A DNA stretch of 64,000 nucleotides from Spirometra erinaceieuropaei (lineage: Eukaryota; Platyhelminthes; Cestoda; Diphyllobothriidea; Diphyllobothriidae), in contig CACRXP010000400.1 of assembly GCA_902702965.1 (NCBI GenBank), forward strand, positions 148,292 through 212,291, given 5' to 3'. The position numbers and the translations under genes are program-made. How positions within the stretch are numbered: the stretch's first letter is position 1; each line of letters opens with the position of its first letter. The notes under the pieces were generated by a model that saw only the letters and a list, made by a program, of their open reading frames with translations, was not told the DNA's origin and ran no database searches. Positions 10,991 through 22,955 of the stretch are shown in pieces.

Positions 10991-12546
10991 AGAAAAAAGA
11001 TGCGGGAGCTAAAACATGAAAGTTTACTACTAGATGTTTGGAGATCTCTCTAAAGGCATCTTAATATAGAATTGACGATATGGGCCACAGATGCCCATCA
11101 ACTGCACAAAAATGGGACACATATGTTATGAGTTCACATGCAAAACATAAATAACATCCTTCAAATAGATTGTTAGTAGTCGTATAAGATTACAAGTTCA
11201 CATAATTTAATCGATGCATATGCCTATTCTAGTGTTACAAATAGCGTTTCGTTAAATACTTGTTTATAATATCGGGTGAACACTATTTACGAAAACGCAC
11301 AGAGAGCTTGGACGTTTATCCTATGAACAAACCAATTATATTTCCCACTCAGGGCACAGTCTCAGCATTTTCTCAGCTCCTTGCTCAATTCATAATCCCG
11401 AATCGGTGCCGCATGCATCATGGTAACATCACATTGACTTGCGTATCTTGTTGCAATACAGTAAGATGTCCTAACATGGAATGGTCAATGGGGATAATTG
11501 CTTTTGTGTGCTTTTGAATAAAGGCATAGGTCAGAGGATTTGACCTTAATAAAATATTGTGCAGGCTTTGAGTCGGGTTTTGATCGTCTAACTGTCAGCA
11601 ACAGCGGTAATTTCTAATTCCTTTTAGCCATAAAAAAGTCTTTATTAGGTTCACAATGGCGACATTATACGCAAAGTAAACCAGACTACGATGCAGGCCA
11701 ACATCATGATATACTGTTTGTATTTCACAGATATAGAGGATAAACAAAAAACAAGTGGACAGCAACAACGCGAAAGCTATGTAAGTAATCATTCCATAAT
11801 ACCTAAATGATATAGACCATTAATATCATTAAACAGTTATAGAATATAGGCGACCGATGAACGTGTCCTTTTTTAATGTCCTCAGTGTTTTGCACCTGAT
11901 CACGATTAAACTGTTGACGTTCATATCAACCTTCCTCATCGCATGTACTCATACATTAGCGAAATGATTAAGATTCAGTTATTTGCTGACTCATCGTTCG
12001 TAATCCGGAAAATATACAACATGTATTGCCTGCCTTTTGCCCTTAAGCCAGCTTTACGCGTGCATGTACATCCCATCTTCCCGCTATCAACAAGAGGGTG
12101 ACTTGTGGCTCAGAGAAACAACGATTCTAGTTCCAGGAGGCAGTGTAAATTATTAAGAAGCTGTCTCTTAAATAAGGCCTTCAATAACTTCAAGTTCAGG
12201 AAATGGACTGTCAGAGAAAGAGGGGATAGATTTTGGCGGACTGCAATAATATGGAACGCAATTTATCTGCCAGCGAACCATTTAGGACAGTAGCAGCAAG
12301 TGAAATGAAGATCGAGGATCATCTGTTTTGAGATGGTATGTTGTTGGTAAGAACGTGTGTCGCGAAGTATCTAGGGCAGTAAGTGTTGCCGCAAATCGCT
12401 CGAAATAAATTGAGCTGCGGGTTTTCAGCGTCAGAAATGAGTGGCGACAAACATTGTCTTGAAAATGCTCAATATTTTTCATCAGACAAAATAAATACAC
12501 ACAAGGTGGTCCTCCATACATTATAATTAGCATCCTACTGAGTTAA
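10991..12546. other. No recognisable feature
   Basis: AT-rich. The longest frames (11,260-11,517 and others) show no domain or repeat partner. Confidence 0.4.
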
Positions 12547-13458
12547 TATTCATTGTTGAAAAGTGAAATTGTCAAAGGGGATGAAATCTTTTGCTCGACA
12601 TTGTCAGAGGTATTTGTAAGTGACTTTCGACCTGAATATAACCGGGCAGCCTAAAATGTGAGTCTAAAACATGCCTCTGTCAGCAATATGGACAATCTCG
12701 GTTAGTCAGTCAAATAGTCATTTGCAAGTTCAAATAACGAACAACTTTAAATTCGGCCTGTCTAAGGTACACAACAGCGTTCCGATACACGAGGAGACCT
12801 GTGTAATAGGACTGGCGGTTTGTTCTTAATACAGTAAAAATGCTTTCTATTTAGCAAAGGCGCATCACCGAAATGAACGTTGTTAATGACATTATTTTGC
12901 ATGACTTAGGGTACAGATGACAATACAATCGCTGAACATCTGCAAACTTACGCGAGCCTTGCAAAATGCTGTGTCGAAAACGCATGGTGTTCAGCGCAGT
13001 TATATTCATTGTCGAAACGTTAAATTGTCAAAGGATATGAAATCTTTTACCCGACATTGTCAGAGTAATTTGCCAGTTACTCTTGACCTGAATATAACTG
13101 TTTAGCCTGAGAAGTGAGTTTAGAACATGCATCTGTCAGCAGCATGGACACTCTCTCTTTTCTCAGTTAGTCTCGCAAATAGTCGTTTGTAAGCCCACAA
13201 GACAAACAACATTAAATCCTACCTGAGTTAGAGTCACACTTTCATGCCGATGCACGAGTTGACCTGTCTAAGAAGACAGATGGCTTGTGTTAAATACAGT
13301 AAATATAGTTTCTATTTTGTAAGTGGGCATTACCGACATGAACGTTTTTAATGACATTATTTAACATTATTTGGATTACAGATGACTACACAATCACTGA
13401 ACATCCCTTACCTTACACGACCCTTGTCGAAAACTGATTGTGTTCAGCGCAGACGTAA
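12547..13458 (+). repeat. Two-unit tandem duplication, period about 456 bp
   Basis: Unit 1 starts at CATTGTTGAA (12,551) and unit 2 at CATTGTCGAA (13,007). Matching landmarks follow in order: GTCAAAGG-x-GATGAAATCTTTT, CCTGAATATAAC, CTGTCAGCA-x-ATGGACA, GACCTGT, GACATTATTT, and CAGATGAC with GCTGAACATC or ACTGAACATC. The units have diverged by substitutions and small indels. Neither is coding. Confidence 0.8.
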
Positions 13459-14944
13459 CGACATCAAATGTACACATCTAAACAACTTGTTACGTAAACA
13501 GCGATATCAAACAGAGATTGGATTATAAATGCTATGCTAGGTCATTTAATTCCTCCATCACTGCCTTAGCGACTGCAGGTTTGAGAACGACATTGATGAA
13601 CTTGAAGTTGTTAACTTTTTACGGCTCAATGAAATCGGCTGCGCCGATTAAAGCTGTTGGAATTTCCATTAGTTAACCGTCGGTTTATTTAAAGAACAGG
13701 CATTTCAAACTGACCAGCTAAGCTAGTTAAATTTAGATTTAATGTAATGCCTGATCGATATAACATAGTACATTGACTCCCGTGATACATAGGTATGCAA
13801 ATATTATCAGATGGGGCACGACAATCGATGGAGATTTTGGAGGTCCTTGAGAAAACTCATTTCTCGGTCATGCTGGTTTTCATCCTCTATCAGGCTGCAT
13901 AATCGGATAGCGCAATTTGAAAGATGCACTTTAGATTGCATAAAATGGTGGAAAATTTTACCTTACGATTATTCGCTTAAGGGGTCGGGTGAAGTGAGAT
14001 TCTATTTGGTTCTAATATAAGTGTATCTGTTATATTATGCATGGTCTGGAAAATAAGCCTAATGCAACACCACGTTAATTAGCATCTACATGTCTTCTAA
14101 TATCTTCCATCATATTTGGCCATGTAATAGTTCAGTAGTTTCGCGCCATTCCTGAAGACTCATGTGTAGTGAAACGGAGTTCCTCAATGCGTCAGGTTGC
14201 ACGTCTCAGTCGCATATGTAAAGGTCATAACTGAATGTGACGTATCTCTAAGGCACTTAAAATAACGCACAGCGTCCAGCAGTCCACTTTTGACGTTTTC
14301 CTTGCAGCCCGAAGATGACTATTTGCTGCCGCTTTTCAACATGTGACGTCATATTCTACAATGCGAACTTCAATTAAGAAAAACAAATTAGTCCCGGCTA
14401 TCCTAAATTGTTTGCGGCACATGCTATGGGCACTCGTGTCTTATTAGTGATGCTGGTTAAAAAATATGTTAATGCAGGGACTGATTATTGGTCCGCACGG
14501 ATGTATGCATATTTGAATTACGGTATACAAGAGCATATGCAGCATGTAAATATGAACTGTAGAGAGCCGATGAGATAGAATGTGCAACGGAAGACCAGTG
14601 TTGAGTTTAACTTAGTAAGTGTTGTAATCTGCTAACTTATGACGATTTATGTAATAACGGTCAAAACGCGTGGAGAACAGGGTTAAAGATGTATCAGCTG
14701 ACAGAGTTTGCCTTAGTAATGCTGAGAACTTAGTGGCATTGCATGTCGCCGATGTTGCGTGACACACATTTTCGGCTGATCATAAGTCCGGTATTTTGAC
14801 GGCCCGTCTCTGCAGAGTACAAATAAACACAAAGGACTTTCCCAACAATTCACAAAAGCCACATTCTTGACATGTTATTTCAGCACCATGGGTAATATAT
14901 CACTGATTTCTCTTGCTTGCAATCATGAACACATGGTGGTTAAC
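13459..14944. other. No recognisable feature
   Basis: No repeat partner, RNA-like fold or supported ORF was noticed. Confidence 0.4.
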
Positions 14945-15026
14945 GGGAATGATATCGCCAATAGAAGCGAAGAGACGAGTCCCAGGATGTAGTCTTGAAG
15001 AAGGAGACACGATCGCCGGGACAAGA

Positions 15027-15078
15027 GCTTTATTAGCCTGACGTTTCGGATTCCTACTCAAATCCATCATCAGATCGA
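15027..15078 (-). ncRNA. Hammerhead-type motif in Penelope terminal repeat
   Basis: On the minus strand CTGATGA (15,073-15,067) is followed by a TGGATT…AATCC hairpin, then CGAAAC (15,048-15,043), GTCAG and CTAATAAAGC. GCTTT upstream can pair with AAAGC downstream as stem I. The cleavage triplet has drifted compared with the 6.5-kb motif (GCT or CTA instead of GTC), so it is probably a decayed ribozyme. Hammerheads at this position are known for Penelope-like elements. Confidence 0.45.
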
Positions 15079-15118
15079 AAAAAGCAGAAACGGGTGGTTG
15101 CTGCACAAGAAGCTGCGG

Positions 15119-15126
15119 TATTTATA
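15119..15126 (-). promoter_or_regulatory. TATA box in Penelope terminal repeat
   Basis: TATAAATA on the minus strand, in the context TGCATCCTATAAATACCGC, about 45 bases before the hammerhead core. The same block with few changes (CTGCATTCTATAAATACTGC) sits between the two tandem ends at 53.5-53.7 kb, so it is a conserved part of the element rather than chance AT content. Confidence 0.5.
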
Positions 15127-17424
15127 GGATGCAGTAGCTATGCTACCGCATACTTATGAACATTCAAGGCTCACCCCTTCATCCGGGATCGTCGCACTTG
15201 GTGTGATCACTGCTTGTAGCCGACATTCGAGTCGATAATTGCTGCAATTTCATCACGTGCGTTGGATGTTGGCGTGATGATTGCTCGATCATCTGACGCA
15301 TCGACCCCGGTGTTGGGAAAAGTGTTCACCTCTGCGCTCCCCGCACGGCTTGTTACTCCGCCTAGGCGAAGTTTTAGCACGCAGTATTGAGTGGGAAGAT
15401 CGTTGCATTTGTTGATGGACTGGGGGCCGGTAAATCATGACTCCAGTAGCTCCCAGCTCACTCGGTTGTCACCCCTTGCGAGCATTTCGGCCTTATCGAA
15501 TTTGAATGTGTGGCCATGACCAGACGCCTGATGGTTGCCTCCGGTCTGTGTGCCACTCCAACCCCAAGTGGTGCGAGAAGGCGGCCGACAGCTTCCGAAA
15601 CGTTCTTAACATACGGAAGTGCCCGCCAAGATTTGATGTTCGTGCGTTTATGCCATTCGTCCCGTTTGCGTATGCACCGGTCGACGAAGTTGCGCGGATA
15701 GCCATTGGCTTTGAAGACCCGTCGGAGGTATTGTAATTCGGCAATTTTGTCTTCCGTCTCATTGCAGTGCGTTTCGACACGCCGATAGAGCGTCCTTACG
15801 CAACCGCGTTTGTGGCTGATTGGGTGGTCACTATTGAAGTTCAGCACTTGCATCGTATTTGTCGCTTTCCTGAACACTTTTTGGTCTTTAGTACACCACA
15901 ATCCTTGCGGCATACGAGGACATCCAGGAAGGCCAGCTGGTTGTTCTCTTCCTCCTCCATCGTAAATTTAATGTCCGGAAGACGGCGTTGAGATGTTCTT
16001 GGAATGTCAACACCTGATCCCGTTCGATGACGACGAAGGTATCATTCACACACTGGGCCCAGAATTTCGGTATGTGGTGTTGGAAGACCAGCGACTCTAA
16101 CCGTTGCAGGACCGCCTCGGCGATGAATCCCGAAATCGGCAAACATAATGGTGTGCACTTCACCTGCTCGTAGATTGTCCCGTCGAAGATGAAGTTCGCC
16201 CTGAGACAGAGCTTCAAGAGCTGAAGGACTTGGGCGTGTCCAAGACGGTTTTCCGTTTCATCGTATTTGCTTTGTAGTAGCAGCTCAATTGTCTCGATCG
16301 CCAGCTCGTGGGGAATATAAGTAAAAAGTGATGTAACATCAAAAGATGCCATGATCCCATTTGGGTGGAGGCTTACCCCTTTGAGTTTCTCCAGAAATTT
16401 TGCTGACGAAGAGACCGTGGTATGTGACTCAGTGGTCAGGTACTTGAGACGCCGGAATAGCTACTTAGCCAGTCCGTACGTTGGAGTCCCTTTGAGCGAC
16501 ACGATGGGTCGGAGAGGAGCGCCGTCTTTGTGCACCTTAGGGAGGCTATAGAATCGGGCCAAAGCCGTATATTGGGGTCTGGCCATGCGTCTGTCGGTCG
16601 GTATTATTGCACTTAAGTTCTCCAAGGCCAACAACGTAGCATTAATTTCGCGTGTCAGCACCTTTAAAGGGTTCGTTGCACATGGGACATAGAACTGCCG
16701 GTCCCCCAGTAAACCTTTGGCTTTTTGAATGTAGTCTGCCCTGTCCAGTACAACTGCGGCGCGTCCTTTGTCCGCTGACACGATGACCAGGTCTCTGTCG
16801 GCCTTGAGTTCTCTAGGCGCATCATGTTCGATCTTGGAAAGCACTTCCCGCGGCCTGTGGGCAATCAGGAGAGACGACACGTGGTGTCGGATGAGGCTCT
16901 TAGTCTCCCTCGTTGCATCCGTCTGACAAAGGATTGATTCCCCTGCTGCAATCCTGTTAACAGTTTTTTGGCGTCAGTCGTGTTAGCTGAAGCTTCATGC
17001 CGTAAAACCTGCATCTGATCCTTCGTCAGCTCCTTTGATGACAGGTTGTGCACCCGTTTGTCGGTTCTGGGCGACATTGTATTAGGCAGCTTTCGAAATT
17101 TGTTCTCCAGTGCTGCGTCGCGTATCATGCTCTGTTCGGGGGCTTGTTCAACTAACCTCGCAGGCGCAGATTCGTACCGATCTCACCCATGAACTCACAG
17201 CTTCTGGTCTTTTCTTGGTCAATCCTTTGACGGTACTTACGAAGTCTCGCGGGGCAATCTTAGAGGAGCACTGGGGCAATTCTTCTGCCGTTGTTACCTT
17301 ACTGCCAACAACTTCTTAATCATTCACTGATTTTTTCTACATAGACAAACATTGCTTAATTTGTCTCCAATGCGGTCCGTAGCGTCAAAAAGTAACAAAG
17401 TAATCTTCAAGCCAGAATCACGAT

Positions 17425-17947
17425 ATGAGAGGTGATCGATGTCTGCAGACACTGATGTGCGCTTTCTAGACATCATTGACATATATCAGTGCGCGCATCA
17501 CGTATTCATATCCTTTATTTAACCTTACATGATATTTTAATTGTTAGGTTAAGTTCGAACTCGATTTGAGTTCGCACTTTCGTTCCCAATTAGAAAACCC
17601 GAGGAACGACTGGCCGGAAGGAACAACAAACTACGGACATTAATAGATCGTTTTAAGTCGTTCAACCGTCAGCAATACCGATTACGTTTCATTAATCGGT
17701 TAGCTTCCAAATATTATTTACTATGTTTCCCATGCCATTAGGAGTTTTAAAAGCGATCTCACTTAGCTTTTAAAGGAAATTATGCTATAAGACGTGAATG
17801 ATCTCTGCAGACAATGGCGTGCTAAGTAGACATCAATGACGTACATCAGCAAGCATATTATATGTTGATAGCATGTATTTAGTTTTAACCAGCATTTCAA
17901 CTTGTTGCCTATTTTAAACTCCAATTGCACTTGAACAATCGCTAAAG
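17425..17947. repeat. Diverged direct duplication, period about 362 bp
   Basis: The segment from 17,425 to 17,585 (landmarks CTGCAGACA, TAGACATCA, TGACATATATCAG, GTTAAGTTCGAACTC) matches 17,787-17,947 (CTGCAGACAATGGCGTGC, TAGACATCAATGACGTACATCAG, then TTTTAACC). The copies are old and non-coding. Confidence 0.6.
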
Positions 17948-17972
17948 GATGATCGATCAAATAGTTTCAAAA

Positions 17973-18118
17973 ATTCATGTTGACCCAACTGTAAAAAGCT
18001 TGGTGCCTCGGTGGGAATCGAACCCACACAATAAGGAGAAGACTTTAGTACTGAGTTACTAGACGCCACCCGAAATCGTGGGTTTGATCACATTTGGGTC
18101 AAACTACCCGACCAAGCA
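17973..18118 (-). mobile_element. tRNA-derived SINE, family 1
   Basis: The minus strand carries a tRNA-like head with B box GGTTCGATTCCC (18,024-18,013) followed by CACCGAGGCACC and a tail AGCTTTTTACAGTTGGGTCAACATGAATT. The same tail follows the better heads at 56.1 and 56.4 kb. The D-arm half is shortened. It faces the plus-strand copy at 18,372. Confidence 0.7.
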
Positions 18119-18371
18119 TTATGCATTGTCTGACATCCAGCAAATCTGATATCGCAAACTGATTGCCTGGGTAGGATTTCCAAAGCAATCCATCTAGAGT
18201 CCAACCCGATGGCTATCACGTTATTTTTAGAGGTTCTGACAGGTTTTGAATAATTCATATTTGCAGATCCGTAGTGGGCGGTCAGTTTACTGTACTAGAT
18301 TCGGTGTATTCCAGACGTTGCAGTAGGCTGGGCTGGTAGGTCGACTTAAATGTGATTAACGTCGCATCGTC

Positions 18372-18475
18372 CGGTGGGTCTTCTTAGCTCAGAGCTTTAG
18401 AGCATTGGCTGTACCCAAGCCCCCCTTACTGTCGTGAGTTCGAATCCCTTTGGAAGCGTCGAGTTATTTACACTA
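18372..18475 (+). mobile_element. tRNA-derived SINE, family 1
   Basis: A decayed tRNA-like head with A box TTAGCTCAGAGC, anticodon arm ATTGGCTGTACCCAAGCC and B box AGTTCGAATCCC (18,437-18,448). It is preceded by GTCGCATCGTCCGG, as at 56,317. The acceptor arm has drifted, so this is not a working tRNA gene. Confidence 0.7.
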
Positions 18476-19264
18476 AGGTCGATATGCATTTCTGAAATTA
18501 TTTACTTGATTAGTCTCTGGAGTTAAAATGCCAGAAACCGCAAATGAGAGTCAGTGAGGAACCGAAATTTCCGCAGCCGTGTTAGACAGCGGCAGAATAT
18601 GAACGAAATACATGCCTGGGACTTAAGCGGGTTCCTATTCCGAAAGCACGATGTAGTGCCTTTGTCATATATATTTCACGTTACACGTATTACAACATGT
18701 TTTTAGAATGGAACTTTCGTGAGTTTTTTCAAATCGTAGATTAATTTTGACTCTTATGTTCATCGAAACCTCGGGTCGAATTACAGGGGATCAGACTTAA
18801 GTTTAGTGTTAGGGTTAGAACTAGGGGGATGATGGTTGGGTTGTGAATCAGTCTGCGATTAATGCTAGGGTTAGGTTTAGAAAACAAGAGTATGTTGCCT
18901 TTGCAATCCAGTTGAAGGCCGACTTTCAATGATTCTTCTATCGGTCTATCTGACATGCAGTCAGGACAGGGAGTCCTTCCAAAAAATTCTGTGGAAGTGA
19001 TCGATAAACATTTCTAAACCGGGCAGGGGTGTCCTCAAGCTGTTTTTGTCTATTTCCGCGTTATATATAATTCACTCTATAGCTAACGACTGTTTAAACA
19101 CTGAGTGTTTCATATTGTTCGGCCTTCCAGGCAAACACGTGACATAGAAGGTACTGTATAAACGGATTTCCAATGAAAAGCCGCCAGATGGAAAAATGAG
19201 GGGTGTCCTGTCTCGCCTTCACATAAATGAACTGTTAGTAGCTTGCCCCGTAGAATGATGACTA
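18476..19264. other. Spacer with short telomere-like tracts
   Basis: Holds TTAGGGTTAG at 18,809-18,818 and TAGGGTTAGG at 18,866-18,875, inside a minus-strand frame of low-complexity composition. Otherwise nothing is recognised. Confidence 0.4.
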
Positions 19265-21181
19265 GAGTACCTGTGCTAACTTATGAAATGCCGAGGTCAA
19301 AATTATATTGGAAAATGTAGCGTATTTTTGGTGTCGTTATTTGTATTTATTTAGTTGAAATAATGACGAAAAGACCGTTTTCTGAAGGAAAGTTTGATAC
19401 GGATCTGTATATTAAATAGACAATGGGCCGGATTTAGGCGAAATCGGAGAATTTCTGATATTCAAGCAGTTTTCTACGCTATTAAAGCTTTCGGATGGAA
19501 ATTCTTTTTGTAACCTTATTAATCTGTTCAAGAAGATTAATAAAAGGACGAAATGTTTTAATAAACTTTTGAACAAAAAGAAAAAAATTCAATTTCAATA
19601 TCAACAAAATCAGGGAAATGCAGATAAATTATTTCTTATTGTGTTCAGCAAATAACGTGCGATTCTTTATCTAAAAATTCTATTTTAAAAACTCGTAAAG
19701 TTTTATGTTTCAAAATACCGAAATAAAAAAGTTTATCAATGTAATTGTTTTACCCGACTGAAAATGCATGTCGTAAACGAATATATATTGAGTTCGCGCG
19801 ACATGCCGTCACTTTGCTCTGCCACGCCAAACGATAACTATGTCTAAACAATACTTATCCGAAGTTGACTTCCAGCGCATTCGGAAATTAGCGGCGGAGG
19901 GACTCCCGCGTGAGTTGTTAGCTAGTATTTTCAATATTAGCAAGTTCACTCTGTGGCGCATTATTAATGATAAAACTGTTCCTAGGAATAAGATAGGGAG
20001 ACCCAAACGGTCCACAAGTAAGCAAAACGACGATTTTATTCGTCGTATATTAAAAACGTTTCATTACATGCCCACTGAGACCATTCAGCGGGAACATCTG
20101 CCGATGATTCTATGAACATCATTAGAAAAAGGATGAAGGAATTTGAACTGCAGCGGCAGAAGGCCATGATTAAGCCATATTTAAGTAGAAAACTAATTAG
20201 AGAACGGCTTTTATTTGCTAAGAATTATATTGATTACAGATCTTCATTTTGGAAGAGCATTTTCTTCTGCGATGAGATTCTATTTTTAGACAAGCCTACG
20301 AAATCGCTCCAAACCGTCATATGTGGAACGAACTTCCCAAGACAACACACTACACCGACGGCAACTTTCAAGAACTGTCGGCGGTTGATGGTTTGGATGG
20401 CGATTAAATTCGATGAGCGGCCTGTCTGGCGGTGAACATCCGACACCATCAACAGCAAGGTGTTCATTGCAATTGTCAAGGCTGCTTTCGGCTACAACGG
20501 CATAAGTCGGCGCCGAATGGATACTGTAATTTTGAACGAAAATGCACTTGTCCACTGCTCTAAAGAGGTACGAATTTGATGCCGCTTGCAAATATAATCT
20601 AACATTTTAGACAACAACCACGCTCTCCGCAATTGGCCTTCAATCCATTTTCATCCCGGCATACAGTCCCGATTTGAATCCTATCGAAAATCTTTTTGGA
20701 ATAGTCAAAAGAAATTGGCAAAAAAGATAAGAAGACTCTTTCAATGCAGGAAAAATTAGATTTCATACTCAATAATTACATTTTACAATCCACCATAGAT
20801 AACCTTGTCATGTCTATGCGGACAGACTTTCTGCTGTTATTAATTCGAATGGACAATAGCAAAAGTACTACTTTTTTGTATCTGTTTCTGTCCTTAATAA
20901 TTTTTGACCTCTTATGCGCCCTCCTCCTTTATACGCCCTCATACGTAGTCTTTATTAACATGGTTGTAATATAGGCGTTTCTCGAAAATGTGACTTTTGT
21001 CGAAAATTATTTATTTTTATCTCAGTAAATAATATTTTCTTAACCACACTTTGCCTTACTTCTTTGAAACATCGTTTATTTTCCGCTATCAGACTTTGGG
21101 AGCCGTAGTGTTTACCGATTTTGCGTTAAAGTCATTAACCTGTGTTAATTCGTGACATTTCATGGGTTAGCACAGGTTCTG
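19265..21181 (+). mobile_element. Tc1-type DNA transposon, copy A (degenerate)
   Basis: Terminal inverted repeats begin GAGTACCTGTGCTAAC at the left. They end with the complement of CAGAACCTGTGCTAACC at the right, flanked on both sides by the TA target duplication (19,263-19,264 and 21,182-21,183). Length is 1,917 bp, the same as copy B at 40,774-42,690, to which it is closely similar throughout but oppositely oriented. The right (3') end also has a 40-base imperfect palindrome at 21,138-21,177 made from the repeat itself. The transposase inside is broken. This is a cut-and-paste element of the Tc1/mariner superfamily. Confidence 0.95.
19840..20870 (+). pseudogene. Tc1 transposase, copy A, frameshifted
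   Basis: It starts MSKQYLSEVDFQRIRK, the first helix-turn-helix of the DNA-binding region. GRPKRST, the basic linker, and a second helix-turn-helix follow. A one-base deletion at about 20,108-20,111 shifts the frame. The following frame carries FFCDEILFLDKP, which keeps the first catalytic Asp that copy B has lost. A TCA-to-TGA change stops it at 20,433. The second catalytic block reads VILNENALVH, so the Asp of copy B's QDNAPVH has become Glu. The 43-base intron-like segment is at 20,568-20,610, with one difference from copy B. Then comes SPDLNPIENLF with the third acidic residue. A one-base insertion before the 3' end shifts the frame again. It cannot make an active enzyme. Confidence 0.92.
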
Positions 21182-22639
21182 TACATATCCGCTTGTAACA
21201 TGCATTTTGTTTGCAGCAAAGTCATATGCTTGCATCATATATATTCGTAAGTGTGATATAGCGTGTAAAATAACGAAAAAAACGTATTTTCATAAGATAA
21301 AATTGACTGAGTAAATTATTTTCCACACCCATGCACAGAAGACAATTTTGCCCACCCAGACTAAAAGGCGCAATTTAATCATGTAACATACACATATCAA
21401 CGTTAGAACGACCCTCACCGATTGCCATACGATACACACTTCTGCCGCTGTTAACGATAAGACTCACGCTTAAGCACAGTGTGAAGCGCAGTAACATTTC
21501 CAGGTGGGCAATAAACACCTTTTTAGAGGCCATGAATCCGGTCTTTTAGGTATCAGGCCAGTAGATCAAACGCTAAGCATTATAAAGCCTGGAAATATGT
21601 ATGGCTGGTTAATAACGGCCAAGAAACCGGTAATGACAGTTACGTTCTGCAGTGTCTTTGTGATTGCGTTTTTATGCCTTTGCCTATAATCCATCGAATG
21701 TGTCTGTTCAGCTGACCGTGGCGTGAGCTGATAATAAAACCGGTAATATTATACAACCAAAACCGCCGTCAATCTTATTTTGCGCAAATGGATATTACTT
21801 GAGAGTCCCATTTCAAACGATTAGGCTTTTCTCCACGTCCACGCATTTTTAGTTAATACTCATTCTACAGTTTTGTCTTTTTAAGACTTATTGCGTTGTT
21901 TAAGCATACGTTACTGCTTTATTAAGATAATACTTGTAGATATACCACCTTCATTTTTGCGGGAGACTGAAGGGCGAAATACGACAAGTAGGCATGCTGT
22001 AGAATAGAAATACAAATGCGGTTGAGGAGAATGCAGCTTATTTTAACGCATGCATCTATTCGATATTTCCTATTTGAAAACCAGTTTTGCATACCTGTCG
22101 TTGCAGCCTGTCGTTGGATAACACAAATAACAAGTAAGAATCGTTGAGAGATTTAAACTTCGACAGAGAAAAACAACGCAAAACAGCAAGCTCATCGTAT
22201 ACGGCACGTAGTCTAATCAATAAAATGGTATCTTCAAAACGCAACATATGAAAGAAAATGGGGATGTTAACACTCCGAGAGATTCCAAAAATCAAATGAG
22301 CTCAGGTCTGCCATAACAAGATGGGATTGATCACGTGATCTAACTGTTTACATAAGTCTAATGTCTCCCGCCGCATGTAGGGCGCCTCCAGATAGCGCAC
22401 TAACCGAGTTGCTCGTACTCTAACTTATACTCGAAAAGACGTTTTCGGGTCAACCGAATGGTTACTATCAAGGCGATTTTTTGTTGTAGAAGACCTTGAA
22501 ATCTTATTATCCTGCTTAAACATCCAATTTAGGAAGGTGGTCATCTGCCCTGGCAGCCAGTTGCCTTTGCTTTCGCCCAATGCACTTTCATCCACAAGTG
22601 CCCGTAAATTCGTAAACACAATTCGACGGGGCGCATCTC
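21182..22639. other. No supported gene
   Basis: No repeat partner is seen. A minus-strand frame at 22,425-22,619 (NWLPGQMTTFLNW) lies directly downstream of the PLE piece at 22,640 but is not a PLE block I know. Confidence 0.35.
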
Positions 22640-22955
22640 AATCGCCGCTTGATGGTATTAGAGCTGTTGTTGCCCTCAATGTGTAAGGATATTATAAGGG
22701 GCTTTTTCGGAACTGATAGCTCCATCAATTTTGGCCGTACTGCTAGTCTGTTTTGGGTTCAACTAGACATAAACAGAATTTGTCGTAGAGGTATGTCCGT
22801 TTTATGTGTCTTCGGCAATCCATGTAGTCTGGGAATAAATGCGCCCCTCCGTTTCCAGTATTGCGCGGTTTTACATCAGTCATACATTTGTCTAACAATG
22901 TTTTAATGATTTTGCAGGGCGATTCTTTCACTGCCTTGGTTTCAGCTTTCAATTG
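22640..22955 (-). mobile_element. Penelope-like RT fragment
   Basis: The minus strand reads FIPRLHGLPKTHKTDIPLRQ, then ILFMSS, a stop, and QNRLAVRP. This matches the PLE RT fingers block (compare FYSLPKVHKDGAPLRPIVS in the 16.5-kb copy). Upstream frames (KTLLDKCMTDVKPRNTG) fit the preceding region. Only about 300 bp are recognisable. It differs from the three larger PLE copies and may be another family. Confidence 0.6.

Larger units (their letters stand above)
14945..17320 (-). mobile_element. Penelope-like element, most complete copy
   Basis: On the minus strand the order is: N-terminal region (VHNLSSKELTKDQMQVLRHE, about 17,000); SADKGRAAVVLDRADYIQKA; ALARFYSLPKVHKDGAPLRP and GTPTYGLAK (RT fingers, about 16,530); MASFDVTSLFTYIP (motif A, about 16,340); FWAQCVNDTFVVI (motif C, about 16,030), where the usual YVDD is CVND and the catalytic Asp is lost; NNQLAFLDVLVCRK; and SHKRGCVRTLYRR. 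The GIY-YIG domain is reduced: VAHRPEATIRR is followed almost directly by GHTFKFDKAEML, so the half with the Y/YIG and Arg residues is deleted. A terminal-repeat piece with TATA box and hammerhead-like motif follows at 15,126-14,945. Stops (for instance after GLAK) and frameshifts are frequent. The element is dead. Confidence 0.92.

Noticed and set aside
22425..22619. Minus-strand frame NWLPGQMTTFLNW, considered as a DIRS-type RT block
   Set aside because: Only a loose resemblance to the W-x-P-x-Q…FLG pattern. There are no neighbouring RT motifs, and a Penelope fragment lies directly upstream instead.
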